From Neocallimastix lanati (nom. inval.) (lineage: Eukaryota > Neocallimastigomycota > Neocallimastigomycetes > Neocallimastigales > Neocallimastigaceae): 17,500 nucleotides of DNA. Of this stretch, positions 1-9,032 are shown one piece after another. The stretch spans positions 160,001 to 177,500 of the forward strand of contig JACVTC010000173.1 of the NCBI GenBank assembly GCA_016946835.1, written 5' to 3'. The position numbers and the translations under genes were made by a program. Under the pieces are notes generated by a model that did no database searches, was not told the DNA's origin, and worked only from the letters and a program-made list of their open reading frames with translations. The stretch's first letter is position 1; each line of letters starts with the position of its first letter.

Positions 1-375
1 ATAAATAGTGAAGTAATATAAAGGAGTAAAGTATTAATAAAAATAAAATAAAATAAAATAAAATAAAATAAAATAGAAAAATTAAAAAAAAAAAAAAATA
101 AAATAAATAAAATAAAATAAAATAAAATAGAAAAAAGAAAAAATTTATAAAATAATTAAAATAATAGAAAGATTTTTTTTTCTTAGGTATACAGTAATTG
201 ATAACTAGTTTAGTAAAAAAAAAAAAAAAATTTAAGAATTTTGTAGTAATGAATCATCTCTTTTTTTTTTTTTTTTTTTTTTTTTGATATCTTTTGAGTT
301 TCTAAAATTTTTTTTTTTTTTTTTTATCGATTAGTAAAAAGCTCTAAATGATAAAATAATTTCCTCTTAATGTAC
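1..375. other. A+T-rich non-coding flank
   Basis: This stretch contains no supportable gene. It holds an (AAAAT)n microsatellite at about 40-75 and again at about 105-128, a run of 25 T at 261-285 and a run of 18 T at 308-325. Short non-repetitive pieces lie between them (for example around 185-215), but no open frame with mixed composition is visible on either strand. It lies downstream of the minus-strand island at 376-557, so it could be 3' flank of that element. Confidence 0.7.
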
Positions 376-557
376 TCATAAATTCATAAATAAAACTGAA
401 ATGAAAATATAAATCATTTTAAATGTGAAAGGGTTAACCATCAAGGTCATAGGTTGATCATCAGAATTAACAGAAAACGGTATAATGTAGTACAGTACAC
501 CGGATAGGGTAGCGGCGGGCCTTATTCCTTTTTCCATCAAGTCCCTCCATAAACCTG
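376..557 (-). other. Orphan exon-like island (possible terminal exon, gene relic or retroposed RNA)
   Basis: This is the only stretch outside the cyclin gene that is not A+T-dominated: about 56 of 130 bases at 428-557 are G or C by hand count. On the minus strand it begins with 42 T followed by CAG, a textbook polypyrimidine tract plus 3' splice site, and then reads open for about 60 codons to a TGA at 376-378. The reading includes LWRDLMEKGIRPATLSG and a hydrophobic stretch VLYYIIPFSVNSDDQP. The same frame stays open back through the T run to about 777, but that part is only low-complexity F/I/Y codons. The first Met lies at 535-537 and gives a 53-codon ORF (376-537). I do not recognise the protein family. 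The plus-strand frames also look partly protein-like but carry stops (TAG at 504-506 in one). An alternative is a plus-strand RNA or SINE-like copy ending in the A42 tract; I found no target-site duplication, pol III A/B boxes or tRNA fold. Confidence 0.35.

Positions 558-599
<42 letters not shown>
558..599 (+). repeat. A42 homopolymer
   Basis: An uninterrupted run of 42 A directly abuts the 3' side (plus strand) of the G+C-richer island. It can be read as a polypyrimidine tract for a minus-strand splice acceptor, as a poly(A) tail of a plus-strand retroposed copy, or as one of the many homopolymers of this genome. The sequence alone does not decide. Confidence 0.9.
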
Positions 600-603
<4 letters not shown>

Positions 604-662
604 ATATCCTTTGGGATTATAAAAAAATATATATATATAAATAAAAATAAAAAATAAAATAA

Positions 663-694
<32 letters not shown>

Positions 695-1348
695 AATATA
701 TATATATAAAAGTAAAAAAAAAAAAAAAAAAAATAAAATAAAATAAAAATAAAAATAAAAAAAAAATAATATAAAAATTAAAAAAAAAAAATAAAAATAA
801 AAATAAAAATAAAAATTGTTTTATTTTAACATTTTATTTGATTTTTTAAAATTTTTAATTTTTACTTTTTTATTTTCTTATTTATTTATTTCTTATTATT
901 ATTTTATTTATTTTTCTAATTTTCTAATTTTCTATTATTTTCTAGGTTAAAATAAAAAAGAAATATTGATTATTAATGCATTTTAATGCATTTCAAAGTA
1001 AAATTATTTATAATTATAAAATTATTTAAAATAATATAATATAATATAATAATAAAATAAAATAATATATATATATATATTTTAAATAGTTTATAACAGG
1101 ATTTAAAATAAATATTATTATTGTAGATATATATTATATATTTTTTAAAATAAGTAAAAGAATAGGACTAAATATAATAACTTTTAGTGATGTAATTAAA
1201 ATGAAAAAGAAAAAAATAAAATAAAATAAAATAAAAATAAAAAAAATAAAAAATAAAATAATATAAACATTAATACATATATATAATGTTTAATATAAAT
1301 ATATATAATAAATGAGAAATAGGATTATTAATGGTGGTATCATTCAAT

Positions 1349-1382
<34 letters not shown>

Positions 1383-1533
1383 TTGTTTATATAAACATTC
1401 AAACCTATTTGTTAATAATAAAATTATATATTTATATATATATACTTATAATTATATAATTTATAAAATGTAAATTAAAATTTAGAATTAAAATAAAAAT
1501 AAAATATAATATAATTATATTAAATTTTAATTT
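600..1533. other. A+T-rich 3' flank of the cyclin gene
   Basis: This interval is nearly all (AAAAT)n and (AAAAAT)n arrays (about 639-815 and 1210-1262), TA dinucleotide tracts (about 628-640, 697-708, 1065-1080, 1433-1442) and a T8/A25 fold-back at about 1349-1381. It must contain the cyclin 3' UTR and poly(A) site, but in this composition no signal can be told from background. No gene is seen. Confidence 0.7.
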
Positions 1534-2834
1534 TTATATTTGATAATGTCTGATATTTTTCATGGCATAACAATTATAAATAGATAATAATAATTTTTGT
1601 TTAGTAATATCATCATTAGATAATGAATAGACCTGATTAAGATATGAACAAGTTGTAGTAGCAATATTATTTTCAATATTATTACTTGAACTAGCACTAC
1701 CACTACCACTAGCATTAGCATTAGTATTAATATTATTACTATGATTAGCAGTAGTACTAAAAGAATTGGTATCATCATGACGAATATTGATAAAATTTGA
1801 AGGACATGACATGGTTTGTAGATCATCTTTTGAATTTCCTATAATAATAGAATCCATAGATGATTTAAACGTTTTATCCGATAGTAATGATTTTAATCCT
1901 TTTGATTTAGTTTTATTGATAATGGTATCTTCAATAGGAATAGAATCATTGGAGTTGGTAGCAGTGGTGGTGGTGTTAGTTGAAGAAGAGCAAGATGAAG
2001 ATAAAGACAAGGAGGAGGAACTATGATGAGATAACATTGATAAAGAAGGAAAAATTGAAGCAACATCAGCTACAGAAGAAGTATTAGGTAAAATAATAGA
2101 AGGAGTAATTCTAGTTTTTTCATTTTTCTTATCTAAAAGATTAACTTTCTTAAGATTATCATATGCAAAATTTGTTTTATGATGGGTATGGGAAGGCGAT
2201 AAACTATGATAATGATAAGGAATTGTTTTTGATGGAATTTGACGTGTTTCACTTTTACCATAATCTAATTGAATTTTATTTTCATCTGGATTCAATATAA
2301 AAGCCATCGTACTACTTTTAAAAGCATTTTGACTTTTTGGTAATTGATTTTCATCCTCACTTTCTATTTCTACTTCTTTTTCACCTTCACCTTCTTCTTC
2401 TTCTTCTTCTACTTCTTCTTCAACTTCATTATTATCATCATTTCCTTCTTCTTCCTCTTCTTCCTCTTCCTCTTCTTCCTCTTCCTCTTCTTCTTCTTCT
2501 ACCTCTTCTTCTCCTTCTTCTTCTTCTTCTTCAAAATATTCTTCCTCTCTTTCTCTATCATTTTCCTTTTTATTTATTCTACTAGACTTCTTCATTTCTT
2601 CTTTTCTATTCATATTTTCATAAATTGAAGTTTGACTAGTTGGAGGAGTACTTGGAATGATCATCGAATCCATTTGATGTAATGAATTCGTTGTTATTGA
2701 TTGTACCGTAGTCTTGATAGTATTTACATTGATATTGTTATTGATAGTAGTTTTGGTGTTGATATTGTTATTATCATTAATGTTAGTGTTTGTATTTTTA
2801 TTTGAATTAGGGTTGGAATTAATATTAACATTAA

Positions 2835-2903
<69 letters not shown>

Positions 2904-3930
2904 AGAATTGATTAGGGGTAGGTGGAGTTAAGAGTTGTTGTTGCTTTATAATAACAGCTTCATTTCTATTTTTATAATAATCACAAAGATTGGAAGGTAA
3001 GGTATTATTAAACCTGGAAGTATGATCTTCTTGAGATTTACTAGATTTAATCGTGTTAATATCACGACTACTCTCTATTGTAGAAATGGATAATCCTACC
3101 TTTCTTTTTCTTCTTTTTTTATTGTCGCTTTTTAACGAGGTATCCTGTTTCCTTTTATTGCTATGACTTCTACAATGATTTCCATTATATGAGGAAATAA
3201 TATTCTTTGTTTTTTCTTCATTATCATCTTCTGAAGAAGAGGATGATGATGAGGATGAGTAATTACTACTGGCATAAGATATTTTTACTGATTGTAATAA
3301 ATCAATTTTTAATTTATTAATTTTTTGTATAATTCGAGAAGAAAAACTTTCAAATCTTTCCTGAGTGACATAAAGATTATGATCTAATAGATTTAAGAGG
3401 ATCACCTCCTCTCTATGTATTGTATCTGATGAAATGCCTGTAGCCTTTGACCAAGCTGAAATATAATAGCAATGATCCTCTATATATTTGAAAGCAAGCA
3501 TTAGGATTACCACATATAAAATTTTAGCCTGCTTCATCGAATCTAAGGAGGTAATATTATTTTCATTTAATTTTATTTTAAAGACATTAAGAATGGAAGA
3601 TTCCCTTAACTTTTTATTTAACTTATATAAGTAAAAAATGGAAAGTTTAAAGATGGAAAGACTTGATTTTGAAGTTCTTAATAAAGTTTCAATAAAAGTT
3701 TTTAATTCCTGTTGTTGTTGTACAGTAAGTGAATTTCCTGCATCTACAGATAATAAAATGCCCATAATATCACCTATGCATAACCCGATTAAACCTTCAC
3801 TCATATCTGGTAAAAGGCGTAAATAGGAATATTCCGTCTCATTAGAAGTATCTTCCTCCTCTTCAAAACTTTTCTTTTTTTGATACTTTAATAAAGGCTC
3901 TAAATAATCTCGCTGTTCTAATAAAGTCAT
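1534..3930 (-). CDS. Pho80/Pcl-type cyclin with a very long low-complexity tail
   Basis: This intronless gene encodes 798 residues. The N-terminal 200 or so carry a cyclin box of the fungal Pho80/Pcl family, which binds and activates a Pho85/CDK5-class kinase. The diagnostic block is at about 134-188: QAKILYVVILMLAFKYIED, then a W (160) in the SAWSKATGIS stretch, then REEVILLNLLDHNLYV. K148 and E175 stand 27 residues apart, matching the conserved Lys/Glu pair used for kinase contact in this family. The rest appears disordered: Ser run at about 225-233, a bipartite basic stretch at about 259-277 (KRK ... KKRRKRK) that looks like a nuclear localisation signal, minimal CDK-type sites (TPPTP near 335, STPP near 428), a run of 22 Asn followed by an Asn/Thr/Ile-rich region to about 400, a Glu-dominated tract at about 460-530, and a Ser/Thr/Asn-rich C-terminus. 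Yeast Pcl proteins are mostly 280-450 residues, so the tail roughly doubles the length. The start chosen is the first in-frame ATG after an A-rich leader, with A at -3. Which Pcl subclass it belongs to, and its cell-cycle, phosphate or glycogen role, cannot be told from this sequence. Confidence 0.9.
2352..2558 (-). repeat. Glu-rich acidic tract inside the cyclin, mixed GAA/GAG codons
   Basis: On the plus strand this is an almost unbroken TTC/CTC pyrimidine tract; on the coding strand it gives Glu with a few Gly, Val, Asp and Asn residues. The longest pure Glu run is 18 codons and mixes GAA and GAG irregularly, unlike the pure AAT run nearby. Mixed codons suggest the acidic character is old or kept by selection on the protein. 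The plus-strand frames across it are Leu/Phe-rich shadows, not genes. Confidence 0.9.
2836..2901 (-). repeat. Pure AAT trinucleotide repeat encoding poly-Asn inside the cyclin
   Basis: There are 22 uninterrupted AAT codons (ATT on the plus strand). No AAC codon interrupts the run, so it behaves as a slippage-prone microsatellite and its length probably varies between alleles. It lies in the disordered tail, well away from the cyclin box. Confidence 0.95.
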
Positions 3931-3947
3931 CTTGAATTTATTTTCAT
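3927..3947 (-). promoter_or_regulatory. Upstream ORF of six codons with TGA overlapping the cyclin ATG (ATGA)
   Basis: In the leader, an ATG at 3945-3947 opens a frame reading MKINSR and stopping at TGA (3927-3929). That TGA shares two bases with the main ATG (3928-3930), forming ATGA. The upstream ATG has T at -3 (weak context), whereas the main ATG has A at -3. If the transcript starts above 3947, ribosomes reaching the cyclin start must scan past the first ATG or terminate and restart in place. Whether the transcript includes it is not known. Confidence 0.5.
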
Positions 3948-5028
3948 TAATTGTTTCTTTTTCCTTTTTTTTTTTTTTTTTTAATACAAAAAATAAAAAT
4001 CAATTTAAATAATGTAAAATGTTGTATTTGAAATTTCAATTTTAATTATTTTTTTTCTTTACTTTCTTTAAAAGGTGATAATATAAATCAAATAGATGAA
4101 AATAGTAAAAATAAAAAAAAAATATATATATATATAATATATATAATAATAATTATGAATAGTATTTAAAAAATAAAATATTTTTTTTTTCTTTTGTTTG
4201 TTAAATATCAAAATTAATTTAACTAAATTATTTAATTGAATATTTTGATGTTAAATAGAAATATTATAAATCACTTTACATTCTTAATAATAATTATATT
4301 GATATTTTTTTTTTACTCGTATTATATATATTTATATAAAATAAAAAGAAAAGAATTTATTATCAATTGAGAATGTAATTTCATTAAAAATTGAAATGAT
4401 TTAAAGTAAAAAATATAAATATATTTTTTTTAGATGAATAAAAAAAAAAAAGTAAATAATAGTGTATTGAAATTTTGATACTTCAGAAGATTTCTTTATA
4501 TTTATATATATATATATAGGATTAATTGATTATAAATTTCAGATATCAATTTAATAGGGTATTTGTTAACTTTTTATTGAAATTTAAAATCTAGATTACT
4601 AATATTTCAGTTCCTTTAAAATATATGTATGGTACTAAAGAGGTGATTTATTTTTACTTTTAACTGTTTTTTTTTTTTTTTAATTGATAAATAATAGAAA
4701 TTGTTTATATAATATATAAAATAACATTATATATAAATTTTATATAATAACTTGATATAGATTTTTTCTATAAAAATGAACAAATTCCTTTATATATATT
4801 TTATATAAATGTATATAAGAAAATTTCATTTATAAAGTTTTCACTGTAATAAAATATTTTAAAATTAATGATAATAATAATAGTATTAATAAAAAAAAAA
4901 TTTTATAATAATAAGAAAATAAAATTTTATAAATATGTAGATTTTACTTTTATTTATCAACAGAGAAATTTTGTCTTATTTATACATTTTTTAAAAAAAA
5001 AAAAAAAAAAAAAAATTGTGTGGAATAT
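3948..5028. other. A+T-rich upstream region of the cyclin gene; no gene seen
   Basis: The leader and promoter of the cyclin gene must lie at the start of this stretch. A run of A (minus strand; T at about 3967-3982) sits just ahead of the coding region. TA tracts occur at about 4120-4145, 4498-4518 and 4790-4810. At 4597-4610 there is a plus-strand TACTAAT followed by TTTCAG, resembling a branch point and acceptor, but no exon follows it. Individual promoter boxes cannot be called in this composition. Confidence 0.6.
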
Positions 5029-5125
5029 ATAAATAATATTATAAATAAATAAATAATATTATAAATAAATAATATTATAAATAAATAAATAATATTATAA
5101 ATAATTAAATAAATAATTTTATAAA
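5029..5125. repeat. Irregular 20/16-bp tandem array with AATATTAT core
   Basis: The core AATATTAT followed by AAATAAAT-type filler recurs at 5035, 5055, 5071 and 5091, spaced 20, 16 and 20 bp. The 4-bp differences come from gain or loss of one AAAT unit, which suggests expansion by slippage. Confidence 0.8.
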
Positions 5126-6540
5126 TAAAAGTAATAAATTATTATTAATACACAATAATAATTAAAAATATAAAATAATTAAATAAATATAATACATATA
5201 ATAAAATGAAATGAAATTAAAAATAAAAATAGTTTTTATATAAAATAATATATGAATTATATATATAAAATATAAATAAAATATATATAAATAAAATAAA
5301 GATAAAAAAAAATTAAAAAGAAATAAAAAAAAAATTTTTTTCCCGTTTAATATTATTATTATTCATTTAAAACATTAACTATATATAGTAAATAATATTT
5401 ATAATATATTGCATTATAAATGGTATTTCTTTATTTTTCATTGGATGAAAAGTCTACCTCTAATTTATTTATTTATTCATTTATTTAATTAATTTATTTT
5501 TTATTTATTTACATTTATTCATTAATTTTTATTTATTTAAATTTATTTATTTACTTTTTATGACTTATATTAATTTATTTATATTTATTTATATTTATTT
5601 ATTTATTTACAATTACTTATTTATATTTATTTATTTAGAATTCCAAATTTAAATAGTATCAAACTTTTTTTTTTCTTTCATTACATAAATATAAAATCAG
5701 AATAAGTTCAATTAACAAATAAAATATATTTAATTTAAGTTTTAAAAATTATTTGAAATTAAAAATTTATGAAAATACATTAAATTTTATAATAATTAGA
5801 GTTTTAGATAAATTTTGTATTTATTTTGACTTTGAACAAAAAAATTTAAATAAATAAATAAATAATAATTGAATTAAATAAATAATTGAATTAAATAAAT
5901 AAAATTAAATTTAAATAAATAAATAAAAATTAAATTAAATAAATAAAAATTAAAATTTTTATATCTTTGAATAATAAATAATATATGGAGTGGAGTATTT
6001 TTAATATATTTGATTATAGTTCTGTCTATATTATTCAATAAAGGTTATTGTTTTTTTTTTTTCTCCATTGAGTTTAATTTTTTATTTTTCATTCTATATA
6101 AATATAAATATAAAAAAAGTTTGAATCTAATCAAATAAAAAATCGGTGAAATACAATTGAATATATGTATTTCATATATTATAATATATTAATATATTAA
6201 TATATATTTTTTTTTTGTTCTTCATTGAACTTAATTTATAATGTAATATTATAATAAAATATTATAATATATTACAATATAAACATTATTTAATGTATGA
6301 ATAATATATATAATTTATTCATACAAATATATTACAATTACATTAATAATACATAAAAGATTAAAATAAGAGAATTGTTAATTTTAAATAGAATATATTG
6401 GTAATTTAATAGTAATATATAGTTTCTATTCTATTTAATATATATTCAATTAATTTAAACTATAATAAAAATTGAAAGTTTCATCAATTAATTTTAATAT
6501 AATTATTTTTTATTTTAAAGTCTGTCCAATTATATATAAA
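5126..6540. other. A+T-rich gene-free stretch
   Basis: There is no gene here. The strand composition switches: A-rich (AAAT-type) filler to about 5330, T-rich (TTTA)-type filler at about 5460-5635, A-rich again at about 5840-5955. TA-rich palindromic sequence such as TATTATAATATATTA lies at about 6175-6290. Two T-runs followed by a similar phrase, about 6051-6080 (CCATTGAGTTTAATT) and 6203-6236 (TTCATTGAACTTAATT), may be distant copies. Confidence 0.65.
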
Positions 6541-6548
6541 TATATATA

Positions 6549-6664
6549 TATTTATTTATTATTTATTATTTATTTATTTATTTATTTATTATTTATTTAT
6601 TTATTATTTATTTATTTATTTATTTATTTATTATTTATTTATCATTTATTTATCATTTATTTAT
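6549..6664. repeat. (TTTA)n / TTTATTA microsatellite block
   Basis: An interrupted array of TTTA with TTA slips, ending in two ATCATTTATTT variants and a doubled TTATTAATGGAT at about 6661-6684. The open frame across it (plus strand, roughly 6472-6696) reads only as I/Y/L repeats and is not a gene. Confidence 0.9.
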
Positions 6665-6684
6665 TAATGGATTTATTAATGGAT

Positions 6685-6735
6685 TTCTTTAATTAAACAC
6701 AAAGAGAATTGTTAATTCTTTAATTAAACACAAAG
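6685..6735. repeat. 20-bp exact direct repeat, period 31
   Basis: TTCTTTAATTAAACACAAAG occurs at 6685-6704 and again exactly at 6716-6735, separated by an 11-bp AT-rich spacer. It directly precedes the 44-bp array and has a non-simple sequence, so the match is not a microsatellite effect. Confidence 0.9.
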
Positions 6736-6752
6736 TAAATTATTTATATCTT

Positions 6753-6928
6753 AAATTTAACTATTTAAATAGAGATTATATACCTACAAATAATAAAAAT
6801 TTAACTATTTAAATAGAGATTATATACCTACAAATAATAAAAATTTAACTATTTAAATAGAGATTATATACCTACAAATAATAAAAATTTAACTATTTAA
6901 ATAGAGATTATATACCTACAAATAATAA
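6753..6928. repeat. 44-bp minisatellite, four identical copies
   Basis: Four head-to-tail copies begin at 6753, 6797, 6841 and 6885, with no difference seen between them. Each unit includes the perfect 12-bp palindrome CTATTTAAATAG followed by AGATTATATACCTAC. Lack of divergence points to recent amplification or ongoing homogenisation. No protein-coding reading makes sense because 44 is not a multiple of 3 and stops are frequent. Confidence 0.95.
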
Positions 6929-6929
6929 A

Positions 6930-7521
6930 AGTTTCATAAATAATCCTTCTGAATTTTTTTTTTCTTTAATTAATTAAGTCTAATAAATAAAATTAAAATA
7001 AATAAGAAAATAGAAATAATAAAAATAAAATAAACTAGAAAAATTAATTATTTTATTTTTGATTTTTATTTTTAATTTTTCAACTATTTGACAGAAGGAA
7101 GAATGGAAAGAAATGTCAGAATAAAACTTTTTACTAATTTAAATCAATTTTTTATTTTTTATTATTATTATTTTCTTTATTTAAAACCTTTTATAATAAT
7201 TTATTTTTATTTTCATTTTCATTTTCACTTTTATTTTTATCTTCATTTTCATTTTCATTTTCTTTCTTCCGTTTGATCTCTTTAACCAAAATTTAAATTA
7301 ATTTAATAATTATTTTATATTAAAAAAAATTTTATTTTATTTTCTTTATTTATTTTCTTAATTTTAATTTGTTATGAATACCAAAAAAATAAATAAATAA
7401 ATAAATAAATTATTAATTAAATAAATGAATGATTAATTAAATAACTAAATAAATTAATGAGTGAATGATTTTCATTTTCGTTTTTTACATTTTTTTTCGT
7501 TTTTCGTTCTCCTTATATTAA
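6930..7521. other. A+T-rich gene-free stretch with CATTTT repeats
   Basis: Nothing gene-like is supported. The notable piece is a TTTTCA hexanucleotide tract at about 7208-7262, with a few TTTTTA variants. A short patch of mixed composition at about 7088-7135 starts an open frame that soon degenerates into F/Y/H repeats. AAAT repeats lie at 7387-7411. Confidence 0.65.
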
Positions 7522-7522
7522 T

Positions 7523-7566
7523 ATTCAATTATTATTCAATTATTATTCAATTATTATTCAATTATT
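7523..7566. repeat. 11-bp tandem repeat, four copies
   Basis: The unit ATTCAATTATT repeats four times with an exact 11-bp spacing of its single C (7526, 7537, 7548, 7559). The same phrase recurs singly in other parts of the window (for example near 11450, 11733 and 15715), so it may be a common seed in this genome. Confidence 0.9.
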
Positions 7567-7578
7567 TTTATGGCTATA

Positions 7579-7797
7579 AAATAAAATAAAATAAAATAAA
7601 ATAAATAGTTGAATATAAATATAAAGTACAGATTGAATAAAATAAAATAAAATAAAATAAATAGTTGAATATAAATATGAAGTACAGATTTAATAAAATA
7701 AAATAAAATAAAATAAAATAAATAGTAGAATATAAATATGAAGTACAGATTTAATAAAATAAAATAAAATAAAATAAAATAAAATAAAATAAAAATT
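7579..7797. repeat. 56-61-bp compound repeat: unique 30-mer alternating with (AAAAT)n
   Basis: Three copies of a non-simple phrase of about 30 bp (TAGTTGAATATAAATATGAA followed by GTACAGATT) begin at 7606, 7662 and 7723. Each is followed by an (AAAAT)n block of different length, and another block precedes the first copy. Copy 1 differs by A for G in ATAAAG and G for T in ATTG; copy 3 has TAGTAG for TAGTTG. The array combines a minisatellite with a length-variable microsatellite. Confidence 0.9.
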
Positions 7798-8264
7798 AAA
7801 AAATTGAATAAATATATATATATCTTATAATAATATATATGTTATATAGATATAATATAAATTAAATAAAAAAAAACTTTTTTTTTTCTTTCCTAATTAT
7901 TTTTTTTATATTTTATTTTATTTAATTGTGGAGTTCAGTTGGAAAAAAAAAAAAAAAAGCAATTTAAAAATTAAAATATAGAAATAGAAAAATATAAAAA
8001 TACATATTATCTATATATTAATATACATATAATAAAATATATAATATACTAAAATATGATTTATAATAATAAATAAAAATAATAAATAATAAATAATAAT
8101 AAATAAAAATAAATAAATAATAAATAATAATAAAAGTTGAAAATAAAAATGAAAACCTTTTCATTTTTTTTTTTTAATTTAATTTTATATTTTTTTAATT
8201 TTTTAATTTTTTATTTTATTTTATTTTCTTACGATTTTTTCCATATTAAAAAAAAAATTGCTTT

Positions 8265-8307
<43 letters not shown>

Positions 8308-8457
8308 TTCTATTTATTAAATTAAATTAAATTAATTTGAAGTTTTTTCATAAATTTTCAATTTTTTCAAAAATTTTTTTTTTTCTTTTTTTTTTTCCTT
8401 TCATTTCCGATAAATGAAAAAAAAAAAAAAAAAGCTTGAAAAAGCTTGAAAAAGTTG

Positions 8458-8488
<31 letters not shown>

Positions 8489-8895
8489 GAAAAAAAAAAT
8501 ATAGAAAAAAAATTAAAAAAAAAAAAGAAAAAAAAATTTTTGAAAAAAAATTAAAGGGTAAAGTTTGGAAATCTTTATATTAATATATATATTTATATAT
8601 TTTATATTCTATGTATTTATTTTTTCAATTTACGTATATATAATAAATAAATAAATAAATAGAAATAGAAATATAAAAACTTATTTTTTATCAATACCCA
8701 TTTACTTATTTATGTAATTATTATTTATTTATCTATTTTTATATTTATTTATTTATTTATTTATTTCAATAAATTTATGATTTCTTTAAAATTTTTAAAT
8801 TTTTAGTTAAATTTTTAATTAATAATTAATCGTTTTTTAGACCATAAAAAATGGAGAACAATAAATTTATTTATATTACCATATAATCATTAATT
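7798..8895. other. A+T-rich gene-free stretch with purine tract
   Basis: This stretch holds TA tracts (about 7810-7860), an A9/T9 fold-back at about 7868-7888, AAT/AAAT filler (about 8065-8135), a (TTTA)n microsatellite at about 8266-8310, and a long A-dominated purine tract at about 8415-8560 in which GCTTGAAAAA is repeated. No open frame has mixed residue composition. Confidence 0.65.
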
Positions 8896-9032
8896 AATTA
8901 ATTATTTATTTATATAATCATTATTTATTTATTTATATAACCATTATTTATTTATTTATATAACCATTATTTATTTATTTATATAACCATTATTTATTTA
9001 TTTATATAACCATTATTTATTTATTTATTTAT
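8896..9032. repeat. 23-bp tandem repeat, about five copies
   Basis: The unit ATATAACCATTATTTATTT plus ATTT recurs with its CC at 8941, 8964, 8987 and 9010 (exact 23-bp spacing). An earlier copy, 23 bp before the first, has ATAATCAT in place of ATAACCAT. The unit joins a fixed 11-bp phrase to a (TTTA)3 stretch whose length has stayed constant across copies. Confidence 0.9.

Noticed and set aside
40-75. (AAAAT)n as a telomeric or subtelomeric repeat
   Set aside because: The same unit occurs at many internal sites and has no G-rich strand.
428-557. tRNA, 5S rRNA, U1-U6 snRNA or SRP RNA in the island
   Set aside because: No cloverleaf, A/B boxes or known conserved core of these RNAs could be found on either strand.
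1331-1356. Possible dispersed copy shared with the minus strand at about 16405-16430 (GGTATCATTC then T-run)
   Set aside because: The match is about 10 bp plus a homopolymer, too short to separate from chance.
1560-2911. Long open frames on the plus strand and in another minus frame across the cyclin tail
   Set aside because: They are shadows of the Glu, Asn and Ser codon repeats, giving Leu/Phe/Val/Ile runs with no recognisable domain.
4597-4610. Branch point plus acceptor (TACTAAT ... TTTCAG)
   Set aside because: No exon follows and no donor precedes it; such strings are expected in A+T-rich DNA.
6472-6696. Plus-strand frame over the TTTA block (74 codons); similar frames at 8137-8325, 12403-12600 and 17102-17323
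   Set aside because: All are translations of microsatellites and homopolymers.
7579-7797. Possible CRISPR-like array
   Set aside because: The spacers are (AAAAT)n, not unique sequences, and the genome is clearly eukaryotic.
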